From contig NZ_AP027368.1 of NCBI RefSeq assembly GCF_030296015.1, forward strand, positions 2,604,001 to 2,668,000: a DNA stretch of 64,000 nt. Reading direction: 5' to 3'. The translations under genes and the position numbers were made by a program. The stretch is from Ferrimonas sp. YFM (GTDB lineage: Bacteria > Pseudomonadota > Gammaproteobacteria > Enterobacterales > Shewanellaceae). How positions within the stretch are numbered: the first letter of the stretch is position 1; each line of letters begins with the position of its first letter. Of this stretch, positions 1-8,290 are shown piece by piece. The notes beneath the pieces are model-generated. The model had not been told where the DNA came from. It did no database searches and worked only from the letters and a program-made list of their open reading frames with translations.

Positions 1-102
1 AAGGGGCCGGGAGACCGGCTGCAGGACAACCAGACACGCTGGATGCGCTTTCTGGAGGATCAAGGGGCCGACGTTGCCGTCTGCCAGGTCAAATTCGAGT
101 AA
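1..102 (+). CDS. C-terminal end of a VRR-NUC domain protein (partial)
   Basis: The first 33 codons form an open frame that ends in TAA; the 5' part lies outside the window. The peptide contains KGPGDRLQDNQ, then a short helix rich in W, R and F, then AVCQVKFE. This matches the end of VRR-NUC nuclease-like domains, where the KGPGD stretch carries the catalytic lysine. Function cannot be judged from the tail alone. No close downstream partner: the next gene starts 91 bp later with its own leader. Confidence 0.6.
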   Translation, partial: KGPGDRLQDNQTRWMRFLEDQGADVAVCQVKFE

Positions 103-193
103 TTAATCTCGGCTAGACTATTGCCGAAAACAGCCCGGAGGACTACTCTTGGCGCCTTAGAATCTTTGCACTTTGTAACAGGAAATCAACAAC

Positions 194-1090
194 ATGGCAG
201 GAGCCAGCCTTCTAACCCTTCTCGATGATATCGCCGCTCTTCTGGATGACGTGGCCCTGATGAGCAAGGTCGCCGCCAAAAAAACCGCCGGCGTCCTGGG
301 AGACGACCTGGCGGTCAACGCCGAGCAGGTCTCAGGCGTAAAGGCCGACCGTGAACTGCCCGTGGTGTGGGCGGTCGCCAAAGGGTCGATGATGAACAAG
401 GGGATACTGGTGCCCGCCGCCCTGGCCATCAGTGCCTTTATCCCCTGGCTTATCACCCCACTGCTGATGCTGGGGGGTCTGTTTCTCTGCTTCGAAGGGG
501 CCGAAAAGGTGTTGGAGATGCTCTCCAAGGAGGGGCATCAGGCCCCGAAAGATCTCAGCGGTGAAGATCAGCACCAGTATGAGCAGACCAAGATCAAGGG
601 CGCCATCCGTACCGACTTTATCCTGTCGGCGGAGATCATCGTCCTCACCCTGGGCGTCGTCGCCGCCGCCCCCTTTGTCACCCAGCTGTCGACCCTGGCA
701 ACCATCGCCGTGCTGATGACCATCGGCGTTTACGGCCTGGTGGCGGTGATCGTCAAAATCGACGATGCCGGCCTCTATCTGAGCCAGCGCCCCTCATCGG
801 TCAGCCAGAGCATCGGACGGCTGTTGCTGGCTGCGGCCCCCAAACTGATGAAGTCCCTCTCCCTGGTGGGCACCATCGCTATGTTCCTGGTGGGCGGCGG
901 CATCCTCACCCACGGCGTGCACCTCATCAGTGAGTGGATCTCCGAAGCCGCCGCGGAAACCGCGCTGATCCCCGCCATCGGTCAGATCGTCTCTGCCGTG
1001 GTCCCCACCCTGCTCAATGGCCTGACCGGTTTGCTGGCCGGCTTTGTGCTGGTGGGTGCTCTGCATCTGGTACAGAAGGTGAAAGGCTAA
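194..1090 (+). CDS. yedI: YedI-like inner membrane protein (DUF808 family)
   Basis: A 298-residue protein matching the DUF808/YedI family in length and in its opening MAGASLLTLLDDIAALLDDV, followed by KVAAKKTAGVLGDDLAVNA. Several hydrophobic segments (about residues 70-100, 135-185, 220-245 and 265-295) predict a polytopic inner-membrane protein. The family is conserved in proteobacteria but has no settled biochemical role. The ATG is preceded by AGGAAATC as a possible ribosome site. A GC-rich hairpin follows the stop, so it is probably monocistronic. Confidence 0.85.
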   Translation: MAGASLLTLLDDIAALLDDVALMSKVAAKKTAGVLGDDLAVNAEQVSGVKADRELPVVWAVAKGSMMNKGILVPAALAISAFIPWLITPLLMLGGLFLCFEGAEKVLEMLSKEGHQAPKDLSGEDQHQYEQTKIKGAIRTDFILSAEIIVLTLGVVAAAPFVTQLSTLATIAVLMTIGVYGLVAVIVKIDDAGLYLSQRPSSVSQSIGRLLLAAAPKLMKSLSLVGTIAMFLVGGGILTHGVHLISEWISEAAAETALIPAIGQIVSAVVPTLLNGLTGLLAGFVLVGALHLVQKVKG

Positions 1091-1098
1091 ACTCCAAG

Positions 1099-1119
1099 CC
1101 GGCGGCGAAACGCCGCCGG
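1099..1119 (+). terminator. GC-rich hairpin after the yedI-like gene
   Basis: Stem CCGGCGGCG / CGCCGCCGG with an AAA loop, 8 bp after the stop codon. The following tract is only moderately T-rich (TTATCCTTTCT), so termination is likely but may be imperfect. Confidence 0.5.
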
Positions 1120-1313
1120 TTATCCTTTCTCATCGAAGTTGTCGTCAACTTTGATCATTTTTAAGCCAAATGAGACGAAATTGACTGCAAACTGTTACTG
1201 ACTGAACCCTTCCTGAACCGCCCTGCCGGTTATTATCCAAGCAGTTCACCCCGTTTAATTTCTGTTCAGCTAACGCCCCCTAGACTGATCTCACAAGTGA
1301 ATGGGAGAGCGTC

Positions 1314-1754
1314 ATGAACCAAGAGGTACATCTGACCCCGAGATGGGTACAACCCGGCAAACTGGCCGGCATCCGCAAGCCCAGAGCCCATGAACTGGGT
1401 GCTCTGGCCAAGGCTCGTTTTCAAGCGGTGATCTCACTGTGTGACGACCAGGACAATCATCAACTCTATCAGGACTGGCAACTGCCCTTCCTCTGGTTGC
1501 CTGTCTCCTGTGGCCAGGTGCCCAGTCGAGTGCAGCTGGAGCAGATGGTTCGCTTCATCGAACGCTTTGAAGGCGCCGTAGCCGTCCATTGCAATGGCGG
1601 ACAGCGCACCGCTGCTGGCCTGGCTGCCTATTTGATCCACCAACAGGGCGACTTCGATGCGGCACTGACCACCATCGAAAGCATCATGCCCGAGCTGGAA
1701 CTGGATGAGGCGCAACTGATCAGCCTGCTGCAACAGGCCAATGTGATTCAGTAA
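1314..1754 (+). CDS. Tyrosine/dual-specificity phosphatase-like protein with shortened P-loop
   Basis: 146 residues with the overall order of small cysteine phosphatases: KLAGIRKPRAHEL near the N-terminus, a strand AVISLCDD, then VAVHCNGGQRTAAGLAAYLI, where His92-Cys93 and Arg98 are the expected catalytic residues. The canonical loop is H-C-x5-R; here only four residues lie between Cys93 and Arg98, and the nucleotide sequence (TGC at 1590, CGC at 1605) confirms this. The protein may be inactive or bind a phosphorylated ligand. GGGAGAG lies upstream of the ATG. Family assignment is fair; catalytic activity is doubtful. Confidence 0.6.
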   Translation: MNQEVHLTPRWVQPGKLAGIRKPRAHELGALAKARFQAVISLCDDQDNHQLYQDWQLPFLWLPVSCGQVPSRVQLEQMVRFIERFEGAVAVHCNGGQRTAAGLAAYLIHQQGDFDAALTTIESIMPELELDEAQLISLLQQANVIQ

Positions 1755-1783
1755 AGTTTGGGCGGCTATAATCAGCCACCTAC

Positions 1784-1815
1784 GAATTTGAGCTAACACT
1801 TGTTAGCTCAAATTC
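1784..1815. repeat. Perfect 14-bp inverted repeat
   Basis: GAATTTGAGCTAAC and its exact reverse complement GTTAGCTCAAATTC are separated by four bases (ACTT). It lies between the phosphatase-like gene and the hemolysin III gene. There is no T-run after either arm, so it is not a classic rho-independent terminator; it may be an operator, a transcript hairpin or an attenuating structure. Confidence 0.9.
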
Positions 1816-1860
1816 AAGCTGCTAAGATTCTGGTTCGACCTGTGTCACAGAGAGAGCCCG

Positions 1861-2508
1861 ATGAGCACCCAAGTCCACCCCTACTCCACTGGCGAGGAGA
1901 TCGCCAATGCCGTAACCCACGGGCTGGGTATTGCCGCCGCCATCGTGGGCCTGACCCTGATGCTGACCAAGGGAATTCCTGTCCTCAGTGGCTGGGAGAT
2001 TGCCAGCATCAGCATCTATGGCGCCAGCCTGATCCTGCTGTTTCTGTTCTCCACCCTCTACCACGCCATCAGCCACCCAGGTGCCAAGCAGGTGTTCAAA
2101 CGCCTGGACCACTGTGCCATCTACCTGCTGATTGCCGGCACCTACACCCCGATGATGGTGATCAGCCTGGACGACTGGAAAGCGGACCTGGTGCTGGCCA
2201 CCATCTGGGCCATGGCCCTGGCGGGAATCCTGTTTAAGGCGTTTTTCGTTCACCGCTACAAGAAGCTGGCCCTGACCACCTACCTGGTGATGGGCTGGCT
2301 GTGCCTGCTGGTGATCTACCCTCTGTATCAGGCGATGCCCAACGCCGGCTTCAACCTGCTGTGGATTGGCGGCCTCTGCTACAGTGGCGGCGTCGCCTTC
2401 TATGTGGCCAAACGCACCCCGTACACCCACGCCATCTGGCACCTGTGTGTCCTGGGTGGTGCCGTGTGTCACTGCGTGGCCATCGCGGTGTTCGTGATTC
2501 CCAGCTAG
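1861..2508 (+). CDS. trhA: Hemolysin III / PAQR family membrane protein (TrhA-like)
   Basis: 215 residues with seven predicted hydrophobic segments. Diagnostic motifs are SIYGASLILLFLFSTLYHA (the conserved Ser and His of STLYH), the central CAIYLLIAGTYTPM, and the C-terminal HAIWHLCVLGGAVCH; the three conserved His positions correspond to the metal site of PAQR proteins. Bacterial members are linked to membrane fluidity and energy homeostasis rather than true haemolysis. The ATG follows GAGAGAGCC. Its stop lies only 7 bp from the end of the convergent hydrolase gene. Confidence 0.85.
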   Translation: MSTQVHPYSTGEEIANAVTHGLGIAAAIVGLTLMLTKGIPVLSGWEIASISIYGASLILLFLFSTLYHAISHPGAKQVFKRLDHCAIYLLIAGTYTPMMVISLDDWKADLVLATIWAMALAGILFKAFFVHRYKKLALTTYLVMGWLCLLVIYPLYQAMPNAGFNLLWIGGLCYSGGVAFYVAKRTPYTHAIWHLCVLGGAVCHCVAIAVFVIPS

Positions 2509-2515
2509 CCCTCGG

Positions 2516-4696
2516 CTAAAACCCCAGCTCCGGAGTCAGATCCGGCGGCCTGAGGGCATCCACCCGGCTCAGGTCGCACACCCCGGCGGGGAAAATCCTC
2601 TCAAGCTTCTCCAGGTACAGGGTCATATCCCGCTGCCCATACTGCCCCTGCTCGATGGCCTGAGCCACAGGGATCAGCCGGCATTGGAACACGCTGCCCT
2701 CCCAGGGGCCACCGGCCTGAATCCTGGAGTTACTGAAGTGGGGGTAGTGCTGGCTGCACACCCCGGCGGGTTGACCGTTCCAGGGACCGTCCCAGGCATC
2801 GTCGCCTCGATAGATCACCGTGCCGGCTTCATCAAAACAGAGGTCGTTCAGGCTTTGAGGCCGGGATTCGCCCCGGGCCCTGGCCTCCAGCCAGGCCTCC
2901 ATCGCCTCGAAAGCTTCGGCGAGAGGGGTGTAGTCCTGATGCGACACCCAGATAAGCTGGTTCTTCCTGTGCCCCTCCCAGGCCAGGATCCGTGCCCTGG
3001 CCTCAAAGGAAGCCGAAAGGTGGTGCATGTCCAGCTCCGGCTCCAGATAGTGGCGCAAGTCGATAACAGGCAGCGGGTTGCTGCCCACAAACACCTGACC
3101 ACTGCGATAGGCCCGCTCGACGGCCAAGGGGTCGGGCTGACGTCTGGCCGCAGGGGCTCCTTCGGTGATGTTGTGGTTGCCCCACAGCGACAACCACAAG
3201 GGCAGCTTGTGGCCCAGAGGCAGCCAGATGGACTCCGCCTCCATCCGGTGCGGCGTGCGCCAGCTGCCGATGTAACGATTCAGATGGAGAAACTCCGCCG
3301 GGGTGATCTCACCGCTCACCAGAGAACGCAGCCCATACTGCACCCCCATGTTGCCCCAGGCGCTGCGGGCGTAGCCCTGAGGGTCACGGCCATAAATTTG
3401 AACCAGATCTTCCCAGTAGCTCCAGTGCCCCTGGCTCTGGATGGGTTCGGAGAACATGGGCCGGATATAGCCCTGATGAGGGTTGTGGATCAGCGCCGAC
3501 AGGCCGAACCAACCGTTGATGCACTCGCTGGACCCCTTGGGCCAGCTTGGCCAGCGCCCGTGCAGCAACTGGTTCAAAGGCTCCAGGAAGGGGGCCTTAT
3601 GATCGAAGCCGGCCTTGGCGTTCATCCCCTCCAGAGACACCCGGTTGTCAAAGTCCTGCCATCGGTGGTTCCTGTTGGCCCTGAAGGCGTAGTAGGTGTT
3701 GAGCAGGTCGCAGTCCAGACCATAGAGGGTCTGGGTGACCATGTCCGGGTAGGCGTAGAGCGCCAGGGCACCATCGAACACCTGGGAGCGGTTCTGGGCC
3801 ATCAGGTACTGAGCCAGGCCACCGCCGGATCCGCCGATGCCTATGGTGTACCTGGGCTGGCCGTAGAGGCTGGTGAACTGACGTTTCACCCGACGTGCGG
3901 TGTCCTCCGCCCGGATCATGTTGTAGGTGTAGCTGGTTTTGTTGCCGCTGGAGGTGATCACCGCGTAGCCGCTACGCAACTGATCCCGGCGCTTGCTCAC
4001 CAGCCTGAACGGCTTGACCCGCCCCTGTCGAAAACCGATGCCGCTGCCACCGTGAAACTGGTAGATGAGCTTGCGATTCCACCAGGGGGCCTGAGTGCGG
4101 TCATGATCCGGAGTCCCGAGCATGGCGATGTGGTAGATGTATCGGTTGATGGTGCCACTCTCCACCCGGTAGATCTCGGGGACCGGCTGGCCATCTATCT
4201 CGGTGGAAGCGACCGCTTCAGGGGGCGGAGGAAACTGGCTGTCATAGCGGCGCACCTTACCCCTGGTGTCGACGAAGTAGTAGTTCAGCTGACTGGGCAG
4301 GCCACAGTCGCGGCTGTAGCCAAGGATGCGGCTGCCCTGAACGCCGCCGCGCTCCTCGTAGACAGGCACGCCATAGCCTTTATGGTTATCCACCACGGGC
4401 TGGCCCAATCCGGCCAGTTGAGTCATGCAGAAGAAGGGGTACTGGCTCTGGCCGGCATACAGGGTCTCTGCCGGACCAACCTGCCCCAAAGGGATGGGAA
4501 ACGGATAGGTCTCCTCTGGGCGTGGGACCAGGGCCAGGTGTGGCTGATAATCGATAAGGGGGGCGTTTGTGGCAGGCGCAAGCTTGTTCACCTGCATCTC
4601 ATGGTAGGGGTGGGTCCAGCGCTGATACTGAAAATAGCCCAACACACTTAACAGGCTGACCAACACCAGAGTCAGAAGATAGAGCAACCATCTCAT
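2516..4696 (-). CDS. Predicted secreted/anchored alpha/beta hydrolase (DUF6351-like)
   Basis: 726 residues. The first 25 form a strong signal peptide or anchor (MRWLLYLLTLVLVSLLSVLG). A mid-protein FHGGSGIGF looks like an oxyanion-hole region, and IGIGGSGGGLAQYL has the Gly-x-Ser-x-Gly nucleophile elbow of alpha/beta hydrolases. Paired cysteines and FCMTQLAGLGQPVVDNHKG resemble the DUF6351 (tannase-like) group; that name is an inference without a search. The protein is probably periplasmic or exported. Substrate unknown; an ester is the natural guess. Monocistronic, ending tail-to-tail with trhA. Confidence 0.6.
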   Translation of the reverse strand: MRWLLYLLTLVLVSLLSVLGYFQYQRWTHPYHEMQVNKLAPATNAPLIDYQPHLALVPRPEETYPFPIPLGQVGPAETLYAGQSQYPFFCMTQLAGLGQPVVDNHKGYGVPVYEERGGVQGSRILGYSRDCGLPSQLNYYFVDTRGKVRRYDSQFPPPPEAVASTEIDGQPVPEIYRVESGTINRYIYHIAMLGTPDHDRTQAPWWNRKLIYQFHGGSGIGFRQGRVKPFRLVSKRRDQLRSGYAVITSSGNKTSYTYNMIRAEDTARRVKRQFTSLYGQPRYTIGIGGSGGGLAQYLMAQNRSQVFDGALALYAYPDMVTQTLYGLDCDLLNTYYAFRANRNHRWQDFDNRVSLEGMNAKAGFDHKAPFLEPLNQLLHGRWPSWPKGSSECINGWFGLSALIHNPHQGYIRPMFSEPIQSQGHWSYWEDLVQIYGRDPQGYARSAWGNMGVQYGLRSLVSGEITPAEFLHLNRYIGSWRTPHRMEAESIWLPLGHKLPLWLSLWGNHNITEGAPAARRQPDPLAVERAYRSGQVFVGSNPLPVIDLRHYLEPELDMHHLSASFEARARILAWEGHRKNQLIWVSHQDYTPLAEAFEAMEAWLEARARGESRPQSLNDLCFDEAGTVIYRGDDAWDGPWNGQPAGVCSQHYPHFSNSRIQAGGPWEGSVFQCRLIPVAQAIEQGQYGQRDMTLYLEKLERIFPAGVCDLSRVDALRPPDLTPELGF

Positions 4697-4790
4697 GGCT
4701 CACTCCCAGGCGGCCCAACATGAGACTAAGTGTGGTTCAAACCCGGGACAGCCCCCAAAGGGCAGAGATGAAAGAACAAATTTCAGGCAA

Positions 4791-4820
4791 TAAAAAGGCC
4801 CTCGCCTGACGGCAAGGGCC
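4791..4820 (-). terminator. Rho-independent terminator of the cold-shock gene
   Basis: Read on the minus strand: GGCCCTTGCC, loop GTCA, GGCGAGGGCC, then TTTTTA. The stem is 10 bp with one non-canonical pair and starts about 24 bp after the csp stop. Confidence 0.8.
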
Positions 4821-4843
4821 CTAAAATTCTGCTTGGGTAAGTG

Positions 4844-5053
4844 TTAGATAACGCTTACGTTCTCAGCTTGAGGACCTTTTTGGCCTTGAATTACGGTCAT
4901 GGTCACTTGCTGACCCTCAACCAGGGTACGGCGTCCACTGCCCTGGATAGCAGAGAAGTGCACGAACACATCCTTGCCATCTTCACGGGAGATGAAGCCA
5001 AATCCTTTTTCGTCGTTAAACCACTTAACTGTTCCAGTAACTTGTTCAGACAT
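4844..5053 (-). CDS. Cold-shock domain protein (CspA family)
   Basis: 69 residues: a single cold-shock OB-fold with [15 protein letters not shown] (RNP1) and DVFVHFSAI (RNP2). It binds single-stranded RNA/DNA as an RNA chaperone. I start at MSEQ (5053) because AAAGAG lies 7 bp upstream and the family begins there; an in-frame start 7 codons earlier would add an atypical MIEKELD. The 140 bp upstream is AT-rich and could hold the long leader usual for csp genes. Whether it is cold-inducible cannot be read from the sequence. Confidence 0.92.
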   Translation of the reverse strand: MSEQVTGTVKWFNDEKGFGFISREDGKDVFVHFSAIQGSGRRTLVEGQQVTMTVIQGQKGPQAENVSVI

Positions 5054-5197
5054 ATCTAACTCTTTTTCAATCAATCGTACGAGCGGTCCTTACCGCCCGT
5101 TATCGAGTTCAAGTATACGCAGGTTGTCGCCGTTTACAAACCTTCTGGTGAATTTTTTATCAGTTAATGTGCCCTGATCAAAAATGATCCCTTTTTG

Positions 5198-8100
5198 TTA
5201 ACGAAAATTTCGAGATTGAACCCTGAAATTGTCAAAGAGTTCACTTCTGTCCCGCAAACGGCCCGCCATCAGATGCACCACGCCCTCCCCTTTTTCGACT
5301 TTTCCGCTCACTTGCATCAGTTTTGCCGTGAGGTAGGGTTGCCGCTGAGCCTGGGCGGTCCGACTCCACACCACCACATTGGCGTTGCCGGTTTCATCCT
5401 CCAGGGTAATGAAGGTCACGCCACTGGCGGTTCCCGGACGCTGACGCCCCACCACCACTCCGGTCAGAGTCACCAACTGGCCATGGCGGCAGGCCATCAA
5501 CTGCTCGGCGTTCACCTGGCCCTTCATCAAACCACGGCGGCGCAACATCGACATGGGGTGCTCCCCCAATGTCAGCCCCAATTGTGAAAAATCGGTCAGC
5601 ATCTCCTCCTCCGCCTCAGGTCGGCACAGGGTCACCTCACTCTCCAGGGGAGTATCGCCAAACAGAGGCAACTGCTCCGCCACCGCCGCCAGTTGCCAGC
5701 GCGCCTGGTAACGATGGCCAGCCAGGCTCTTCAGGGCGTCCGCCGCCGCCAGCCGCTCCAGCTCCTGGCGCCCCAGCCCGGTCAGTGACGCCAGCTGCTG
5801 GCTGTCACGAAAACCACCTGGGGGACGGCAATCCATCACCCGGCGCCCCGCCTCTTCGCTGAGCCCCTTCACCAGCCTCAGCCCCAGGCGCACCCCGGCC
5901 TCACCGGCAACGGGCTCCAGCGTATGATCCCAGCCGCTGTGGTTGACCGACACCGGCAGCACACTGACTCCGTGGCGGCTGACATCCTGCACCAACTGAG
6001 AGGGGGTATAGAACCCCATGGGCTGACTGTTGAGCAGGGCGCAGCAGAAGGCCGCCGGGTAGTGGTATTTGAGGTAGGCGGACACATAGGCCAGCAGGGC
6101 GAAACTGGCGGAGTGGGACTCGGGAAAGCCGTACTCACCGAAGCCGCGGATCTGATTGAACACCTGACGGGCAAAGGTTTCGCTGTAGCCCCGTCCGGCC
6201 ATGCCAGAGAGCAGCTTGGTCTCAAACTGGTCCAGCTCCCCATGGCGTTTCCAACTGGCCATGGCCCGGCGCAGGCGATCCGCCTCACCGCCGGAGAAGC
6301 CAGCAGCCACCATGGCCAGCTTGATCACCTGCTCCTGAAAGATGGGCACTCCCAAAGTACGCTCCAGCACCTCCCGCACCGCCTCACTGGGGTAACTCAC
6401 CGGCTCCAGGCCGTGACGGCGGCGCAGATAAGGGTGCACCATGTCCCCCTGAATGGGGCCGGGGCGAACGATGGCGATCTGAATCACCAGGTCGTAATAG
6501 CTCCTGGGACGCAACCTGGGCAGCATGTTGCTCTGGGCCCGGGACTCAATCTGGAACACGCCGATGCTGTCTGCCTGGCACAGCATGTCGTACACCTCGG
6601 GTTGCTCCCGCTGCACATCCTCCATGCCATAGGGCTGACCTTGCCACTGACCAATCAGGTCGAAACAGCGGCGGATGGCGGTCAGCATCCCCAGGGCCAG
6701 CACATCCACCTTGAGCAGTCCCAGGGCTTCCAGGTCGTCCTTGTCCCACTGGATCACCGTCCTGTCCGCCATGGCGGCGTTCTCTACCGGCACCAGCTCC
6801 GCCAGGGGCCCCTGGGAGATGATAAAGCCGCCCACATGCTGGGACAGGTGGCGGGGAAAACCAATGAGGCTCTCCACCAGAGGCACCAGATGGGCAGCGG
6901 CACCACTGGGCAGCCCCTCCTCACTCATCAGCGCCTGGGTCTGATTCTGCCAGGAGCTCTCTTTGTCACGGCGATCCACCTGCTTGATCAGCCGCTCCTG
7001 ATAGCTCTCATCCAGCCCCAGGGCCTTGCCCACATCCCGCACCGCGCTCTTGAAGCGGTAGCTGATCACCGTGGCAGCCAGGGCGGCGCGCTCCCGGCCA
7101 TACTTGCCGTAGATGTACTGGATCACCTCTTCCCGACGTTGATGCTCAAAGTCCACATCGATGTCCGGCGGCTCATTGCGCTCTTTGGAGATGAAGCGCT
7201 CGAACAGCAGGCTGACCTGGGTCGGGTCCACCTCGGTGATCCCCAGGCAGTAGCACACCACGGAGTTGGCCGCCGAGCCCCGCCCCTGGTAGAGGATCTT
7301 GCGGGAACGGGCGAAGCGGACGATGTCATAGATGGTCAAAAAGAAGTAGTGATACTCCAGCTCATCGATAAGCTGCAGCTCCCGCCGGATCTGAGCCGAA
7401 ACCGCCTCGGGCACCCCATTTGGGTAGCGCCAGCGTGCCCCCTCTTCGGTTTGCTGACGCAGATACTGGGAGGCACTGAGCCCCTTGGGCACCACCTCCG
7501 CCGGATACTGATAACGCAGCTCCTCCAGTTCGAACTGGCACAGGTTGGCGATCACCTGGGTCTGTGCCAACCACTGGGGGCGATAGCGACGCGCCAGCGC
7601 CGGCAAAGGTTTAAGGTGAGCCTCCCGGTTGCCCTGCAGACGCCAGCCGGCCTGAGCCAGGGTGCAACCGTGGCGCACGCAGCAGAGCAGATCCAACAGG
7701 GGCTGGCGATCAGGCTGGTGCATCCGTACCCCCCCGGCGCACACCAGGGGCAATGACCAGTGCTGACCCAGGGCCTCGGTCAGGGCCAGGGCGGGCGCAT
7801 CGTCCGGGGTAAAATGGCGCTCCACCAACAGCCACAGCCGCCCCTTAAACAGGGGCACCAATTTAGCGATCACCGTGTCCAGGGCCTGCCGCTCTGCGCT
7901 CACCACCGGCTTAAGCAGCAGCAGGCACTCCTCCAGGTTGGAGGCCAGATCCTGCCAATGTACGGCATACTCCCCTTTGGGGCTGCGCCGCCGGGCCCGG
8001 CTGATCAGGGCGGAGAGCTGGCCATAGCCCCGGCGGCTCTGGGCCAGCACTACCAGGGTGGCTTCCTCAAAGCGAAACTCACTGCCGGTGATCAACCTGA

Positions 8101-8290
8101 TGCCATGCTCACGGGCCGCCTCCCATGCTTTGACGATCCCCGCCAGGGAGCACTCGTCGGTGAGGGCGATGGCGCCATACCCCAGGCTGGCGGCCTGAGC
8201 CACCAGTTCCGCAGGGTGGGAGGCCCCCTGCAGAAAGCTGTAATTACTCAGGCTGTGCAGTTCGGCGTAACCCAGATCAGAACCAGCCAT
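5198..8290 (-). CDS. dnaE2: Error-prone DNA polymerase DnaE2 (ImuC)
   Basis: 1030 residues from the ATG at 8290, where GYAELHSLSNYSFLQGASHP opens the PHP domain; this start overlaps the end of imuB by 14 bp. The polymerase active site is visible as PDIDVDFEHQRR, with GRGSAANS upstream, and the C-terminal third carries an OB-fold. DnaE2 carries out translesion synthesis in DNA-damage mutagenesis together with ImuA and ImuB. A QLPLF peptide (DNA 5660-5674) resembles a beta-clamp-binding motif. Third gene of the LexA-controlled imuA-imuB-dnaE2 operon. A longer frame upstream of 8290 only reads through imuB. Confidence 0.95.
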   Translation of the reverse strand: MAGSDLGYAELHSLSNYSFLQGASHPAELVAQAASLGYGAIALTDECSLAGIVKAWEAAREHGIRLITGSEFRFEEATLVVLAQSRRGYGQLSALISRARRRSPKGEYAVHWQDLASNLEECLLLLKPVVSAERQALDTVIAKLVPLFKGRLWLLVERHFTPDDAPALALTEALGQHWSLPLVCAGGVRMHQPDRQPLLDLLCCVRHGCTLAQAGWRLQGNREAHLKPLPALARRYRPQWLAQTQVIANLCQFELEELRYQYPAEVVPKGLSASQYLRQQTEEGARWRYPNGVPEAVSAQIRRELQLIDELEYHYFFLTIYDIVRFARSRKILYQGRGSAANSVVCYCLGITEVDPTQVSLLFERFISKERNEPPDIDVDFEHQRREEVIQYIYGKYGRERAALAATVISYRFKSAVRDVGKALGLDESYQERLIKQVDRRDKESSWQNQTQALMSEEGLPSGAAAHLVPLVESLIGFPRHLSQHVGGFIISQGPLAELVPVENAAMADRTVIQWDKDDLEALGLLKVDVLALGMLTAIRRCFDLIGQWQGQPYGMEDVQREQPEVYDMLCQADSIGVFQIESRAQSNMLPRLRPRSYYDLVIQIAIVRPGPIQGDMVHPYLRRRHGLEPVSYPSEAVREVLERTLGVPIFQEQVIKLAMVAAGFSGGEADRLRRAMASWKRHGELDQFETKLLSGMAGRGYSETFARQVFNQIRGFGEYGFPESHSASFALLAYVSAYLKYHYPAAFCCALLNSQPMGFYTPSQLVQDVSRHGVSVLPVSVNHSGWDHTLEPVAGEAGVRLGLRLVKGLSEEAGRRVMDCRPPGGFRDSQQLASLTGLGRQELERLAAADALKSLAGHRYQARWQLAAVAEQLPLFGDTPLESEVTLCRPEAEEEMLTDFSQLGLTLGEHPMSMLRRRGLMKGQVNAEQLMACRHGQLVTLTGVVVGRQRPGTASGVTFITLEDETGNANVVVWSRTAQAQRQPYLTAKLMQVSGKVEKGEGVVHLMAGRLRDRSELFDNFRVQSRNFR

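Noticed and set aside
2684-4651. 655-codon open frame antisense to the predicted hydrolase gene
   Set aside because: It is a by-product of GC-rich codon usage opposite a 726-residue gene with a signal peptide and hydrolase motifs; its translation is low-complexity and without a recognisable domain.
5924-7756. 610-codon frame antisense to dnaE2
   Set aside because: DnaE2 on the other strand is unmistakable; the antisense product is rich in H, Q, G and L and resembles nothing.
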